A stretch of DNA of 64,000 bases from an uncultured Roseburia sp. (GTDB lineage: Bacteria; Bacillota; Clostridia; Lachnospirales; Lachnospiraceae): positions 62,001-126,000 of the forward strand of contig URUD01000002.1 in NCBI GenBank assembly GCA_900550935.1, written 5' to 3'. A program made the position numbers and the translations under genes. The notes below the pieces were generated by a model. That model made no database searches, had not been told where the DNA came from, and was given only the letters and a program-made list of their open reading frames with translations. How positions within the stretch are numbered: position 1 is the stretch's first letter; each line of letters opens with the position of its first letter. This document shows positions 1 through 8,365 of this stretch, one piece after another.

Positions 1-839
1 AGTCCTGCTGCCGTATTGCGCACACCATGTGCAATATGGATCCATCCCTTTTCTGTCCTGATCGGTGTTGCACCGGCTCCGTTTTTTGCCTCTGTGATCG
101 TGTGGTATTTGCGCAGGCTCGTCATTTTCTCTTCATCAATGACTGCATGGGTAATGTCGTCACATAAGCCAAAGCCGATACCGCCGCCGGAACCTGTCTC
201 GATAAAGTCATCCATCGGTCTGGTGTAGAACGCATATTTTCCATTGACAAACTCCGGATGGAGCACCACATTTCTCTGCTGTGGGGAGTTTAACGTCACC
301 AGATTTGGCAGTCTCTCCCAGGTCTTTAGGTCTTTGGTGCGGACAATCCCTGCTGCTGCAACGGCTGCGGATAAGTCAGAAACAGAGGTGTCTTTGCTCT
401 CGGAACAGAACACTCCATAGATATAGCCATCCTCGTGTTTCGTCAGACGCATATCATAGACATTCGTCTCTTCCGGACAGATATCATCCAGCAAGATCGG
501 GTAGTCCCAAAAATGGAAATGGTCGATCCCATTGTCACTCTCTGCCACTCCGAAAAAGGATTTTCTGTCATTTCCCTCGATGCGGGCAACCAGATAATAC
601 TTTCCGTTTAATTCGATCGCTCCGGAGTTCATTACTGCATTGATACCGAGGCGCTCCATAAAATACGGATTGGCATCCACATCCAGATCATATCTCCAGG
701 TAAGCGGGATATGTTCTCTTGTCAGTACCGGATATTCATAACGGTCAAATACACCATTATAGAAATCTGATTTTGCATTTGTTCTTGTAAGGATTTTATC
801 CTGCTTTTCTTTTTCTATATAATATCTTTCATGCAACAT
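1..839 (-). CDS. GH130 family 4-O-beta-mannosyl-glucose phosphorylase (3' end outside window)
   Basis: The first 279 codons are present and the gene continues beyond position 1. GH130 enzymes cleave beta-1,4-mannosyl-glucose with phosphate, releasing mannose-1-phosphate and glucose in the cytoplasm. The start used is the ATG at 839 ([16 protein letters not shown]), preceded by an AAAGGGAAAG-type ribosome site. Typical GH130 stretches are visible: [25 protein letters not shown], in two blocks of under 20 residues, then [14 protein letters not shown] acid-containing text ([19 protein letters not shown]), [13 protein letters not shown] and [10 protein letters not shown]. The layout matches the GH130_1 subgroup, which acts on mannosyl-glucose rather than longer mannans; that subgroup call is an inference. 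It lies 18 bp after the epimerase gene, whose product would be its substrate. Confidence 0.88.
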   Translation of the reverse strand, partial: MLHERYYIEKEKQDKILTRTNAKSDFYNGVFDRYEYPVLTREHIPLTWRYDLDVDANPYFMERLGINAVMNSGAIELNGKYYLVARIEGNDRKSFFGVAESDNGIDHFHFWDYPILLDDICPEETNVYDMRLTKHEDGYIYGVFCSESKDTSVSDLSAAVAAAGIVRTKDLKTWERLPNLVTLNSPQQRNVVLHPEFVNGKYAFYTRPMDDFIETGSGGGIGFGLCDDITHAVIDEEKMTSLRKYHTITEAKNGAGATPIRTEKGWIHIAHGVRNTAAG

Positions 840-857
840 GTTTCTTTCCCTTTCTGT

Positions 858-2102
858 CTACGCTTTGATCCGCTTCATTACTTCAAAACACATTCTGCCG
901 TTGTGATACGGGCATTTCCATGGCTCCACGATCGGTCTTGTCACAATCGGGCTTCCATCTTTATGTACTTCCCAGTACCACTCGGAACCTTTTCGCCTGT
1001 CGACCACATGCTCTTTGATAAATTTCCACTCTGCGAGTGCAGCATCCCGGTATTCGCTGTATGATGGATCTTTCTGATAAGCATTTAAAAATCCAACCAG
1101 TGTCTCCGCCTGCACCCACCAGACACGGTTTTCATTGACCACACCGCGGTCACACTCATTGGCAAGTGAATGTCCGTCGAATGCCACCTGATAAACCTGT
1201 GCGGTCAGTGCCTGTGTGATCGGTGTCATCTTTTCCCGGTAGTTTTCCTCTCCAAGCAGTTCTACGCCACGGTCAACCAGCCATGCAGTTTCAATGTCGT
1301 GTCCATAGGAATGTAAGTCTAAAATCGTATGGTAGTTTTTATCGAAAAAGACTTCCTGTCTCTGTTTCTGTGGATTGTAAATCTTCTCTGCGATCAGATC
1401 TAAGATCCAGTGCAATCTCTGTTTTACCAGTTCTGCTACATATCCTGCAGATACCACACTTCCGTTTTCTGCCTGCAGATCCAGTGTTTCATTTGCCTTA
1501 CATACCCGGTAAAGCTCTGTGTAGGCTTCAAAGACATGTAACAACGTATTCATCGTCTTATCTGCCATCACACCGTTTTCGGAAAGCTTTTCATTAGACT
1601 CCGGTTTGAAATCTTTGGTAAACGCCTCTAAATATCCCACTTCATCCCGGCATTTTGTTTCGATCAGCCGGTACAGGGAATATGCCAGTTCTAACGCTTC
1701 CTTTTCTTTTGCGGCTTCATAATAAGAAGAAAGTGCGTAAATACTGAATGCCTGATTGTAGGTGTGCTTGGTCGTATCAAGCGGTGTTCCATCGTAATTT
1801 AACGACCAGTAGACACCTCCGTTTTCCGTATCCACACAGTGTTGTTTTAAAAACGCATAGCCATGCTTTGCCTCATCAAGAAGGCTCTCATCTTTTAACA
1901 GCGTATACGCATTGGAGAAAAACCAGGTAATACGGCTGTTTAAGATACATCCTTTTTCACTCTTTTTATCTAAAGAGAGGTCATAGGAAAGCCATCCGTA
2001 ATATCCTCCCCACTCATCATCCCGCAGATTTTTCCAGAACGGGATAATGTGCCACAGCAATTCTTCTTTTACTTCTTCTCTCAAAGTCAACAAATGCTCC
2101 AT
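858..2102 (-). CDS. Cellobiose/mannobiose 2-epimerase (AGE family)
   Basis: The 414-residue length is normal for N-acylglucosamine 2-epimerase-fold cellobiose epimerases. The enzyme would interconvert glucose and mannose at the reducing end of beta-1,4-disaccharides, turning mannobiose into mannosyl-glucose. Family marks include the N-terminal WKNLRDDEWGGYYGWL, GHDIETAWLVDRG with a catalytic-type His near residue 250, VWWVQAETLVGFLNAY, and a C-terminal EWYWEVHKDG and KCPYHNGRMCFE block. A GAGAGGG ribosome site precedes the ATG at 2102. It sits between the GH130 gene and two sugar permeases in one leftward transcription unit, which supports the mannan pathway role over simple cellobiose metabolism. 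Confidence 0.9.
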   Translation of the reverse strand: MEHLLTLREEVKEELLWHIIPFWKNLRDDEWGGYYGWLSYDLSLDKKSEKGCILNSRITWFFSNAYTLLKDESLLDEAKHGYAFLKQHCVDTENGGVYWSLNYDGTPLDTTKHTYNQAFSIYALSSYYEAAKEKEALELAYSLYRLIETKCRDEVGYLEAFTKDFKPESNEKLSENGVMADKTMNTLLHVFEAYTELYRVCKANETLDLQAENGSVVSAGYVAELVKQRLHWILDLIAEKIYNPQKQRQEVFFDKNYHTILDLHSYGHDIETAWLVDRGVELLGEENYREKMTPITQALTAQVYQVAFDGHSLANECDRGVVNENRVWWVQAETLVGFLNAYQKDPSYSEYRDAALAEWKFIKEHVVDRRKGSEWYWEVHKDGSPIVTRPIVEPWKCPYHNGRMCFEVMKRIKA

Positions 2103-2120
2103 CGTTTTCCCTCTCTTTCC

Positions 2121-2996
2121 CTAGCCTTTTACCGCACCGGCTGTAATTCCGCTGTAGATCTGTTTCTGGCAGAGTAAAAATACGATCAGCGCCGGAAGCA
2201 TGGAGATGATAACACCCGCACAGATCAGGTTGTACTTGCTTCCAAGTGGTCCGGTAAAGGTATATAAAGACATTGCAACGGTCCTGATCTTCTGACTCTG
2301 TAAGTAAAGGCTTGCTGCGTAGTACTCGTTGTATGTGCTGACACCTTTTAATACCATGGAGGTCACGATCGCCGGTTTTAAGAGCGGTAACATGATCTTC
2401 CAGTAGATCTTAAAATAAGATGCTCCATCAATGATGGCTGATTCATCCAGAGATACCGGAATGTTTTCCATGTACTGGATGAAAATGTAGATTGAGATAA
2501 CATCCGTTCCCATCATCATGATGATGTAACCATACAGATGGTTGATAAATCCAAGTGTTCCCATGATCTTGTAGATTGTTACCTGCATTGCAACACCCGG
2601 TAATAAGGATGCAAACAGGAATAAGTTACGAATCAGTCCGTTTCCAGGGAATTTAAAACGGTTTAATACATAAGCTAACTGGGTTCCGATCAGGATTGCT
2701 CCAATCAGTACGCACACAAGAACGATGCCGGAATTGATAAACGCTCTTCCCATGTCTGCTGTCTCAAATGCAGTCTTGAAGTTATCAAAGTTTAACCAGC
2801 TTTCTGGCAGTGTCATTACGTTCGTGGTGTTATATTCTTCCTCTGTCTTGAATGCAGTTACCACGCATGACCAGATTGGAAGTACTGCGCAGAAGGAGAA
2901 GAAAATCAGTGAAACGTATTTCACGATCAGCCATACCCAGCCACCCAGACTTCTGTGTTTGATTCTGTGATTTCTTTTTCTTTTATAGTTTTTCAT
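2121..2996 (-). CDS. ABC sugar transporter permease, MalG/UgpE type
   Basis: The protein has 291 residues, about six membrane segments and a short basic N-terminal cytoplasmic tail. The binding-protein-dependent transport (EAA) loop is visible as ESAIIDGASYFKIYWKIMLP near residue 190, the contact site for the cytoplasmic ATPase. It belongs to the carbohydrate CUT1 class, which imports oligosaccharides. An AGGAGGG site precedes the ATG. It follows the other permease by 14 bp and is probably co-transcribed with the epimerase and GH130 genes. No ATPase gene lies in the window; CUT1 systems often borrow a shared MsmK-like ATPase encoded elsewhere. Confidence 0.9.
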   Translation of the reverse strand: MKNYKRKRNHRIKHRSLGGWVWLIVKYVSLIFFSFCAVLPIWSCVVTAFKTEEEYNTTNVMTLPESWLNFDNFKTAFETADMGRAFINSGIVLVCVLIGAILIGTQLAYVLNRFKFPGNGLIRNLFLFASLLPGVAMQVTIYKIMGTLGFINHLYGYIIMMMGTDVISIYIFIQYMENIPVSLDESAIIDGASYFKIYWKIMLPLLKPAIVTSMVLKGVSTYNEYYAASLYLQSQKIRTVAMSLYTFTGPLGSKYNLICAGVIISMLPALIVFLLCQKQIYSGITAGAVKG

Positions 2997-3010
2997 ATCA
3001 CTACGCCCTC

Positions 3011-3988
3011 CTACGCTCTTTTTCTCTTCTTACTTTTTACTTCGTCCTCGGCATCTGCATTCCGGAATACATATTTGAAAAACAGCTGCTGTAATATGGT
3101 TGCTGCAAATATGATCAAAAGCAGTACCACTGCCATTGCGGATGCAAGACCAACCTTCTGGCTGACATGTGCGATCTCGTTCATGATTACGAAGTAGGTA
3201 CCGGTTCCGTTTCCACCGCTTGTGATAACGTATGGCGGCTCGAATGCACTTAAGGAACCTGTAATGGATAAGATAACATTTAATGTTACAATCGTTTTGA
3301 TACTCGGGAGGATGATGTGGCGGAACTGCTGGAATTTGTTTGCTCCATCGAGTTCTGCTGCCTCATACATCTCTTTATCCACCGACATGATCGCACCAAT
3401 GAAGAGAACCATATTCTGTCCAAAATATCTCCAAACGGATGTTGCCACCAGAGATACATTGTTGATCCGCTGGTCTTTTAACCAGTACGGAAGGTGATCG
3501 AGCTGGAACCCGCACCACTGTAATACAGTATCGAATACAAACCCTCTGGTGTAGAAAAATTTAAAAATAAATCCGATCGCAATACCGCTTACCAGATATG
3601 GGAAAAACATTACACCTTTGAATAAGTTTCCTGCTTTCGTCTTAAAACTTAAAATGGTTGCCAGATACAGTGCCAGTGCCAGCTGCACCAGAGAACCGCC
3701 CATATAATAAAGGCTTAATTTCAGTGCACGGAAACAGTCGTCACGCTTAAATACATCAATGTAATTGTCAAAGCCGACAAACTGTCTTTTTTCAATCGGT
3801 GTACTGTACTTCATTTTGTAGAAACTGAATTTCACCATCTCGGCAAATGGCAGATAGGTGAATAAGAATAACAGTAACAGAGGAATTATCATGAATGCGA
3901 TGATGATAATTGTCTGCTGTCCTTTTCTGCTCTTCTCCCACTTTACAAGATTAAATTTTTGCTTTGCTTTTTCCGTTTTCGCAACCAT
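3011..3988 (-). CDS. ABC sugar transporter permease, MalF/UgpA type
   Basis: The protein has 325 residues with a basic N-terminal tail, then about six membrane segments starting at IIIIAFMIIPLLLLFLFTYL. The EAA loop reads EAAELDGANKFQQFRHIILP near residue 220. It is the partner permease to the gene at 2121 in a CUT1 oligosaccharide importer. A GGAGG site lies 7 bases before the ATG at 3988. It is the first gene of the permease-epimerase-GH130 unit, because a terminator at 4282-4320 isolates it from the acetyltransferase upstream. In comparable loci the binding-protein gene directly precedes this permease; here it is about 2.1 kb away. Confidence 0.9.
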   Translation of the reverse strand: MVAKTEKAKQKFNLVKWEKSRKGQQTIIIIAFMIIPLLLLFLFTYLPFAEMVKFSFYKMKYSTPIEKRQFVGFDNYIDVFKRDDCFRALKLSLYYMGGSLVQLALALYLATILSFKTKAGNLFKGVMFFPYLVSGIAIGFIFKFFYTRGFVFDTVLQWCGFQLDHLPYWLKDQRINNVSLVATSVWRYFGQNMVLFIGAIMSVDKEMYEAAELDGANKFQQFRHIILPSIKTIVTLNVILSITGSLSAFEPPYVITSGGNGTGTYFVIMNEIAHVSQKVGLASAMAVVLLLIIFAATILQQLFFKYVFRNADAEDEVKSKKRKRA

Positions 3989-4281
3989 AACTTTTCCTCC
4001 ATATACCTTTTTATTCCCATCTGTTTCATAGGATGATTGCTTTATTTATTAAGCTAATTTAATTATATATTATTTTCTTTTTTAATCATCACTCATTTTT
4101 GTTTTATATTTATTATTCTTGTGTTTGTTGCAGTTTTTCACTATTTACACAAAATTGTATTTCTGTTTTTATGCAATTTGCATATCAAATTTCCTTTTTC
4201 TCGTTGTTATCAAATTAATTTAATTACTTTATTTTAGTTTTATGTAAATAAGGTGTACTCTTCACAGCAAATCCATGATCC
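3989..4281. other. AT-rich promoter and control region of the permease-epimerase-GH130 operon
   Basis: This gap of about 290 bases is much more AT-rich than its neighbours and holds no gene I can support. A leftward -10 (TATAAT on the minus strand, plus positions 4062-4067) lacks a good -35 partner, which suggests an activator-dependent promoter. Two perfect inverted repeats stand out: TATGCAATTTGCATA at 4170-4184 and AATTAATTTAATT at 4213-4225. Either could be an operator for the local AraC or LacI protein, but AT-rich sequence makes chance palindromes fairly likely, especially for the second. Confidence 0.55.
4170..4184. promoter_or_regulatory. Perfect 15-bp inverted repeat, candidate operator
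   Basis: TATGCAATTTGCATA is fully symmetric around a central T and lies about 180 bp upstream of the first permease gene. It is a candidate regulator site for the mannan uptake operon. Which protein binds it, if any, cannot be told from the sequence. Confidence 0.4.
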
Positions 4282-4320
4282 AAAAAAGAGGATGTCACTT
4301 TAAAAGCAACATCCTCTTTT
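4282..4320 (-). terminator. Terminator after the acetyltransferase gene
   Basis: A 12-bp stem (AAAAGAGGATGT with ACATCCTCTTTT) encloses a 13-base loop. A run of T follows on the minus strand. It lies 18 bp past the acetyltransferase stop and separates that gene from the permease operon. Confidence 0.85.
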
Positions 4321-4337
4321 CGTTTCGTTCGTATGGA

Positions 4338-4970
4338 TCACAGATTTCCAATCTCCCGTCTCATCTCGTCCCAGTCGATCCTGTTATTTTTGAAATAATA
4401 TTCCCTGTCATGCTCATTTACTTCGCGCAGGATGTGGCACGGATTTCCTACCGCGATCACATTGGACGGAATATCCTTTGTCACAACGCTTCCTGCACCG
4501 ATGATGACATTATCACCGATCGTAATACCCGGCATCACAAGCACGCCTGTACCAAGCCAGCAATTGTTTCCGATATGGATCGGTGCATTGTACTGATATC
4601 CTCTCTTCCGCAGCTCCGGCGTGATCGGATGTCCCGCTGTCGCAAGCACGACATTGGGTCCAAACATCGTATAGTCCCCGACATAGATATGGGTATCATC
4701 GACCAGTGTGAGATTGAAGTTAGCATAGACACCTGTTCCAAAGTGCACATGATGTCCGCCAAAGTTGGCATGAAATGGCGGCTCGATGTAGCAGTTTTCT
4801 CCAATCTCTGCAAACATCTCCTTTAACATCCTCGTTCTCTTTTCTCCCTCGGTTGGTCTGGTCTGGTTAAAATCATAAAGTTTGTCCAGATAGCCAGTCT
4901 GTTCTTCTAACAGGTCAGCCTCCCCTGCATTATAAAGTTTTGTCTGGTGCATTTTTTCATAAATCGTCAT
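4338..4970 (-). CDS. Maltose/galactoside O-acetyltransferase-like hexapeptide protein
   Basis: The 210-residue protein is a left-handed beta-helix acetyltransferase of the Maa/LacA/NodL family, which moves acetyl from acetyl-CoA to a sugar hydroxyl. It shows the N-terminal Mac domain ([20 protein letters not shown]), [20 protein letters not shown], the ATAGHPI catalytic His block, then hexapeptide repeats [18 protein letters not shown] and [20 protein letters not shown]. The start at 4970 is chosen because AAGGAG lies 12 bases upstream, inside the end of the GTPase gene. The stop of that gene and this start are one base apart, so the two are translationally linked. The sugar substrate is unknown. 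Confidence 0.85.
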   Translation of the reverse strand: MTIYEKMHQTKLYNAGEADLLEEQTGYLDKLYDFNQTRPTEGEKRTRMLKEMFAEIGENCYIEPPFHANFGGHHVHFGTGVYANFNLTLVDDTHIYVGDYTMFGPNVVLATAGHPITPELRKRGYQYNAPIHIGNNCWLGTGVLVMPGITIGDNVIIGAGSVVTKDIPSNVIAVGNPCHILREVNEHDREYYFKNNRIDWDEMRREIGNL

Positions 4971-4971
4971 T

Positions 4972-5925
4972 TTAGTCCTGCTCCTTTCCCGTCTCCCAGT
5001 ATTCTGCAATCTTTTCTTCTACTAAATCTTCTCCGATCACAATAAAAACTTCCTGCCCTTTTTCGATCGGCTGTATCGTGATATTTTTCTGCGTTGCATT
5101 TAATTCGACCCAGGTGTCATCTCCAGTCCACATAAAACCTTTGATCCGGAATACATTTCCACACGCCTTATCTTTCATCAGATTTTTTACGGTTTCACGC
5201 AATTTCTCTGTCTCCATGCGCACATTCATAAAATAAAGGGAGGTAAATGTCCGCTCCTTTTCAAACCAGAGTTTCTGATAGTCCTCGAGCACATATCCGG
5301 CCTGCTCTACTTTCAAATAATCCTCATCCGTAAAAGTCTCCCAGTCCTTACAGACGATCTCTTTTTCCTCCAGTGTACGCTTACAGCCAAACCGTGCCAG
5401 TGCGCAGTTTAAATGTGCGATCGTCTGCCCGATCCGTTCTGCAGATACCCCATTTGTCTTACTGAGTACGATCAGCCCGGCACTGGAAAGCTGCGCTGCC
5501 AGCAGGTATTCTGCCTCCTCGGATAAGGTTTCCTCCAGATTGGCATCCACGATCGTGATCACGCTTCCGATCTGATACCAGCGGTCGAGCGGCTCTTCCC
5601 TGAGCACATCAAAAAATTCATCCACATCATAAATGCCGGAAGGCTCCATCAGCACTCTGTCATAGCCGCACATGCCCATTGCGATCAGTTTTGTCTTAAA
5701 TCGTCTTCTGTGGCAGTCCGCATCACAGCCACCGGCGATCATCTCCAGATCGCACTGATCTCCCATCATATCCTGCAAGAGCATCATATCCACGTTGACT
5801 GCGCCAAAATCGTTTTCCAGTATTCCAATCTGCTTTCCCTTTTCCATCAGATAAGCAGCATATTTTTTCAGAAATGTCGTCTTTCCAGACCCAAGAAAAC
5901 CTGTGATCAGGTCAATTTTTACCAT
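4972..5925 (-). CDS. CobW/COG0523-like GTPase with altered motifs
   Basis: The 317-residue protein starts with a clear P-loop ([14 protein letters not shown], residues 9-22) and has the COG0523 switch region [14 protein letters not shown]. Members of this family load or sequester metals, or serve metalloenzymes such as nitrile hydratase, cobalamin enzymes and zinc proteins. Two hallmarks are altered. The usual CxCC metal site after the P-loop is replaced by GGCDADC, and the NKxD guanine-recognition motif appears as SKTN. A C-terminal half of CobW_C type ([20 protein letters not shown]) is present. It overlaps functionally with the acetyltransferase downstream (one-base spacing) and shows no link to mannan metabolism. 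Confidence 0.8.
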   Translation of the reverse strand: MVKIDLITGFLGSGKTTFLKKYAAYLMEKGKQIGILENDFGAVNVDMMLLQDMMGDQCDLEMIAGGCDADCHRRRFKTKLIAMGMCGYDRVLMEPSGIYDVDEFFDVLREEPLDRWYQIGSVITIVDANLEETLSEEAEYLLAAQLSSAGLIVLSKTNGVSAERIGQTIAHLNCALARFGCKRTLEEKEIVCKDWETFTDEDYLKVEQAGYVLEDYQKLWFEKERTFTSLYFMNVRMETEKLRETVKNLMKDKACGNVFRIKGFMWTGDDTWVELNATQKNITIQPIEKGQEVFIVIGEDLVEEKIAEYWETGKEQD

Positions 5926-6026
5926 CCGTTTTCCTACTTTCCCTCTTTTTTCCTCATTTTAACATTGCATTCCCATACTTGCAACCGCGATCCGGCATGC
6001 ATTTTGCATTTTCTTTCTCACCACGC

Positions 6027-6058
6027 AAAAATACCGGAGCAAATAGCCCCGGTATTTT
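6027..6058 (-). terminator. Terminator after the solute-binding protein gene
   Basis: AAAATACCGG pairs with CCGGTATTTT around a short loop, with T residues following on the minus strand. It sits 40 bp past the binding-protein stop codon and shows that this gene forms its own transcript end, separate from the GTPase gene. Confidence 0.85.
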
Positions 6059-6097
6059 CTATATTAAGTAGGATAGGATTTATGAAGTTTTTGCTCC

Positions 6098-7555
6098 TTA
6101 CTCTGTGATCTCTACGTCGTTTGACTCCTGAGCAGAGGTCCATGCCTCATTCCACTCGTTCATGATGTCATCAAAGCTCTTGTCACCATTGTCAGCATAA
6201 ACGATCAGATCCTGGACCTTGGTATCGCCACCAGCGTTTAAGTTCAGCTCTGATTCAGAGTTTAATGTATTTAATAAATCTTCCTCTCCAGCTACAGCAG
6301 GATCATCTGCCACAAACTCAACACCGTCGAATGCTTTGTATACTTCCGGCCATTCATCATCGTCTAATGCGATCGGCATACCACCCTCGTTGTATGCGAA
6401 TTCAGACTGCTCTGTCATCCATTTTACGAAGATAACAGATGCCTGTTTGTTGGTATCAGAAGCATTGGCATTAATGCCGTAAGAATAGTTTCCACCTGCG
6501 GTTGCATACTGTTTTCCATCTACTGAGATTGGGAATGGCATATAACCGATATCATCTCCGTTGTCCCCTGCATCTCTCATCTGTGGATATGCCCAGGAGC
6601 CAAGTACCATGCATCCGATCTGGCCTGCATTGATCATACCTTTGCAGCCTTCCCAGTCCGTTGTCATGTAGTCATCCTCTGTCAGATCATCTGCAACTGC
6701 ATCATATAAGATCTTGTATACATTGTAAGCATGTGTTCCATCGCCTGGATCACTGAATGGATTGCTGGTATGTAAGATCTTCTGGTTCATATAAGTAGGA
6801 TCGCCGGTTGCAGTTCCGTTGATGTAAGCATCCCATGCTCCCATTGTCCAGCCTGCTGCATAGTTTGTGTAAAGTGGGATCGCATCGGTATTGTCTTTGA
6901 TCGCCTTTAAGTCAGCCATAAACTCTTCCGGTGTCTTTGGAAGTTCCTCAATGCCTGCCTCCTCAAATACTTTCTTGTTGTATACAATACCCTGTGCATC
7001 ACCGGTTGTCGGAACACCATAGCACTGTCCGTCATAAGCATCTTTGCTGGCAAAACGGATCAGACCGTCCATCGTACTTAAATCACCATACGACAGAAAA
7101 TAGGTTGGAAGGTCTCCCTTGTCTACCTGTGGGATCAGCATGATGTCGCCCCAGTCATTGCTCTGTAAATAAAGAAGTGCTGTTTCTGCATAATCGGTAA
7201 TGGTCTCAACATTTACTTTGATATTTGGATAAACCGCATTAAAATCTGCAATGTACTGATCCCAGTTTTTTCCGGTATAATCAGAACCAGCCATATCAGT
7301 TCTGTTGTTATAAAATGTGATCTCGGCAGATAAATCAGTAAGATCTTCGCCTAATTTTAAGTCCTGGTAACTGATGAAGCCATCTGCTGTACTTCCTGCA
7401 TCCTGGCTTTCGGTTCCCGCTACATTTTCTGCTGCCCCACCAGCATTGCCTGTCTGTGTCGTATTTCCACCATTGGAACTACCACATGCTGCCGGAACAT
7501 GTTTATACCAATCTGCCGGACGCGCCAGTTTCCTCCCTGCTCTGTGTGCAGGCAT
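6098..7555 (-). CDS. Sugar ABC transporter solute-binding protein; signal peptide lost at a sequence junction
   Basis: From residue 24 on (AACGSSNGGNTTQTGNAGG) this is a typical extracellular CUT1 oligosaccharide-binding lipoprotein: a lipobox-like Cys, a Gly/Asn/Thr linker, then about 450 residues with FYNNRTDMAGSDYTGKNWDQYI, GIVYNKKVFEEAGIEELPKT and GCMVLGSWAYPQM blocks. The codons before the Cys (MPAHRAG to KHVP) are basic and polar, with no hydrophobic signal core, and are simply the antisense of the AraC gene. The Cys codon (7484-7486) abuts the AraC ATG (7486). The real N-terminus, ribosome site and promoter are missing, so the start given is not trustworthy and the gene is probably a 5'-truncated form. 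Confidence 0.75.
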   Translation of the reverse strand: MPAHRAGRKLARPADWYKHVPAACGSSNGGNTTQTGNAGGAAENVAGTESQDAGSTADGFISYQDLKLGEDLTDLSAEITFYNNRTDMAGSDYTGKNWDQYIADFNAVYPNIKVNVETITDYAETALLYLQSNDWGDIMLIPQVDKGDLPTYFLSYGDLSTMDGLIRFASKDAYDGQCYGVPTTGDAQGIVYNKKVFEEAGIEELPKTPEEFMADLKAIKDNTDAIPLYTNYAAGWTMGAWDAYINGTATGDPTYMNQKILHTSNPFSDPGDGTHAYNVYKILYDAVADDLTEDDYMTTDWEGCKGMINAGQIGCMVLGSWAYPQMRDAGDNGDDIGYMPFPISVDGKQYATAGGNYSYGINANASDTNKQASVIFVKWMTEQSEFAYNEGGMPIALDDDEWPEVYKAFDGVEFVADDPAVAGEEDLLNTLNSESELNLNAGGDTKVQDLIVYADNGDKSFDDIMNEWNEAWTSAQESNDVEITE

Positions 7556-8295
7556 ATGGTGCTCATTCCGTGTCCGCTCCTTTTATTTACCAGTTCCATT
7601 CTTTCCCCTGTTATCTTCTGATCTATACGCAGAAAGGTATCGGTACACTTAAAACGGCCGAGTCCTCGTTTTCTCTTTCCGAAGAGACTCTGATGCTCTT
7701 TGACTGCAGGCAGCCTTTTTCCCTTTCCATATCCGGTAATTTCTGGAAATTCAAGATCTATTTTTGCACCGGCTCACTTCTTGATGCCTTTTATCAGAAG
7801 AAATCCGGCATGTTCTGGGAATTAGGCAGTTCGCCTGAACTGCTTCACTATCTGCATATGTTAGACAGCAATAACCGTGACTTTTTTCATCGAAATCCGT
7901 TTCTTGATATCAAATGTTTCTCCGGTCTTTTCAGTGATCTTGCCATTGCAGATGAAGTCCCGGATCACGAGGGGATTCCCTCCTATCTGCTTTACATGAA
8001 AAAATGTTTTGACTACTCTTATGCTTCCCATTATTCCCTCAAACAGTTTGAAGAAGAACTCGACATCAGCAAATACCGGCTCTGCCGTGAATTTACCAAT
8101 ATCTTTGGCATTTCACCCCTGCAATATCTGAACAGGAGGCGTATCGAAGCCTCCAAACAGCTTTTGCGAAGCAGTACTCTCACCGTGCATGAGATTGGAA
8201 GCATGGTCGGTTTTGATAACACCAATCATTTTATCAACCTGTTCAAGCGCGAGACTGAAAATATAACCCCAAATTTATACCGGCAGAAAAAATAA
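7486..8295 (+). CDS. AraC-family transcriptional regulator
   Basis: The protein has 269 residues from the ATG at 7486 (MLPEHVYTNLPDAP). It has an N-terminal cupin-like sugar-sensing half and a C-terminal double helix-turn-helix: EELDISKYRLCREFTNIFG, then VHEIGSMVGFDNTNHFINLFKRETENITP. It would activate the mannan genes in response to an oligosaccharide. No Shine-Dalgarno sequence or promoter can be seen upstream, because the sequence left of the ATG is the coding sequence of the solute-binding protein on the other strand. A GTG at 7456 would add 10 residues but reads through that foreign sequence, so I do not favour it. As it stands the gene may be unexpressed. Confidence 0.85.
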   Translation: MLPEHVYTNLPDAPVSSLLCVQAYGAHSVSAPFIYQFHSFPCYLLIYTQKGIGTLKTAESSFSLSEETLMLFDCRQPFSLSISGNFWKFKIYFCTGSLLDAFYQKKSGMFWELGSSPELLHYLHMLDSNNRDFFHRNPFLDIKCFSGLFSDLAIADEVPDHEGIPSYLLYMKKCFDYSYASHYSLKQFEEELDISKYRLCREFTNIFGISPLQYLNRRRIEASKQLLRSSTLTVHEIGSMVGFDNTNHFINLFKRETENITPNLYRQKK

Positions 8296-8311
8296 AATTT
8301 CTGATGAAAAA

Positions 8312-8365
8312 AAGTTGTCACTTCAGATATCTGTTCCAGATCATTTGAAGCGGCAACTCTTTTTT
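8312..8365. terminator. Bidirectional terminator between AraC and LacI genes
   Basis: AGTTGTCACTTCA on the left pairs imperfectly with TGAAGCGGCAACT on the right. A-rich sequence flanks the left and T-rich the right, so it can end transcripts arriving from both sides. Confidence 0.75.

Noticed and set aside
16..1064. Rightward open frames over the GH130 and epimerase genes
   Set aside because: They are antisense to two clear enzyme genes and encode proteins with no known pattern or ribosome site.
7456..7485. GTG start that would lengthen the AraC protein by ten residues
   Set aside because: The added codons are antisense to the binding-protein gene and match no AraC N-terminus.
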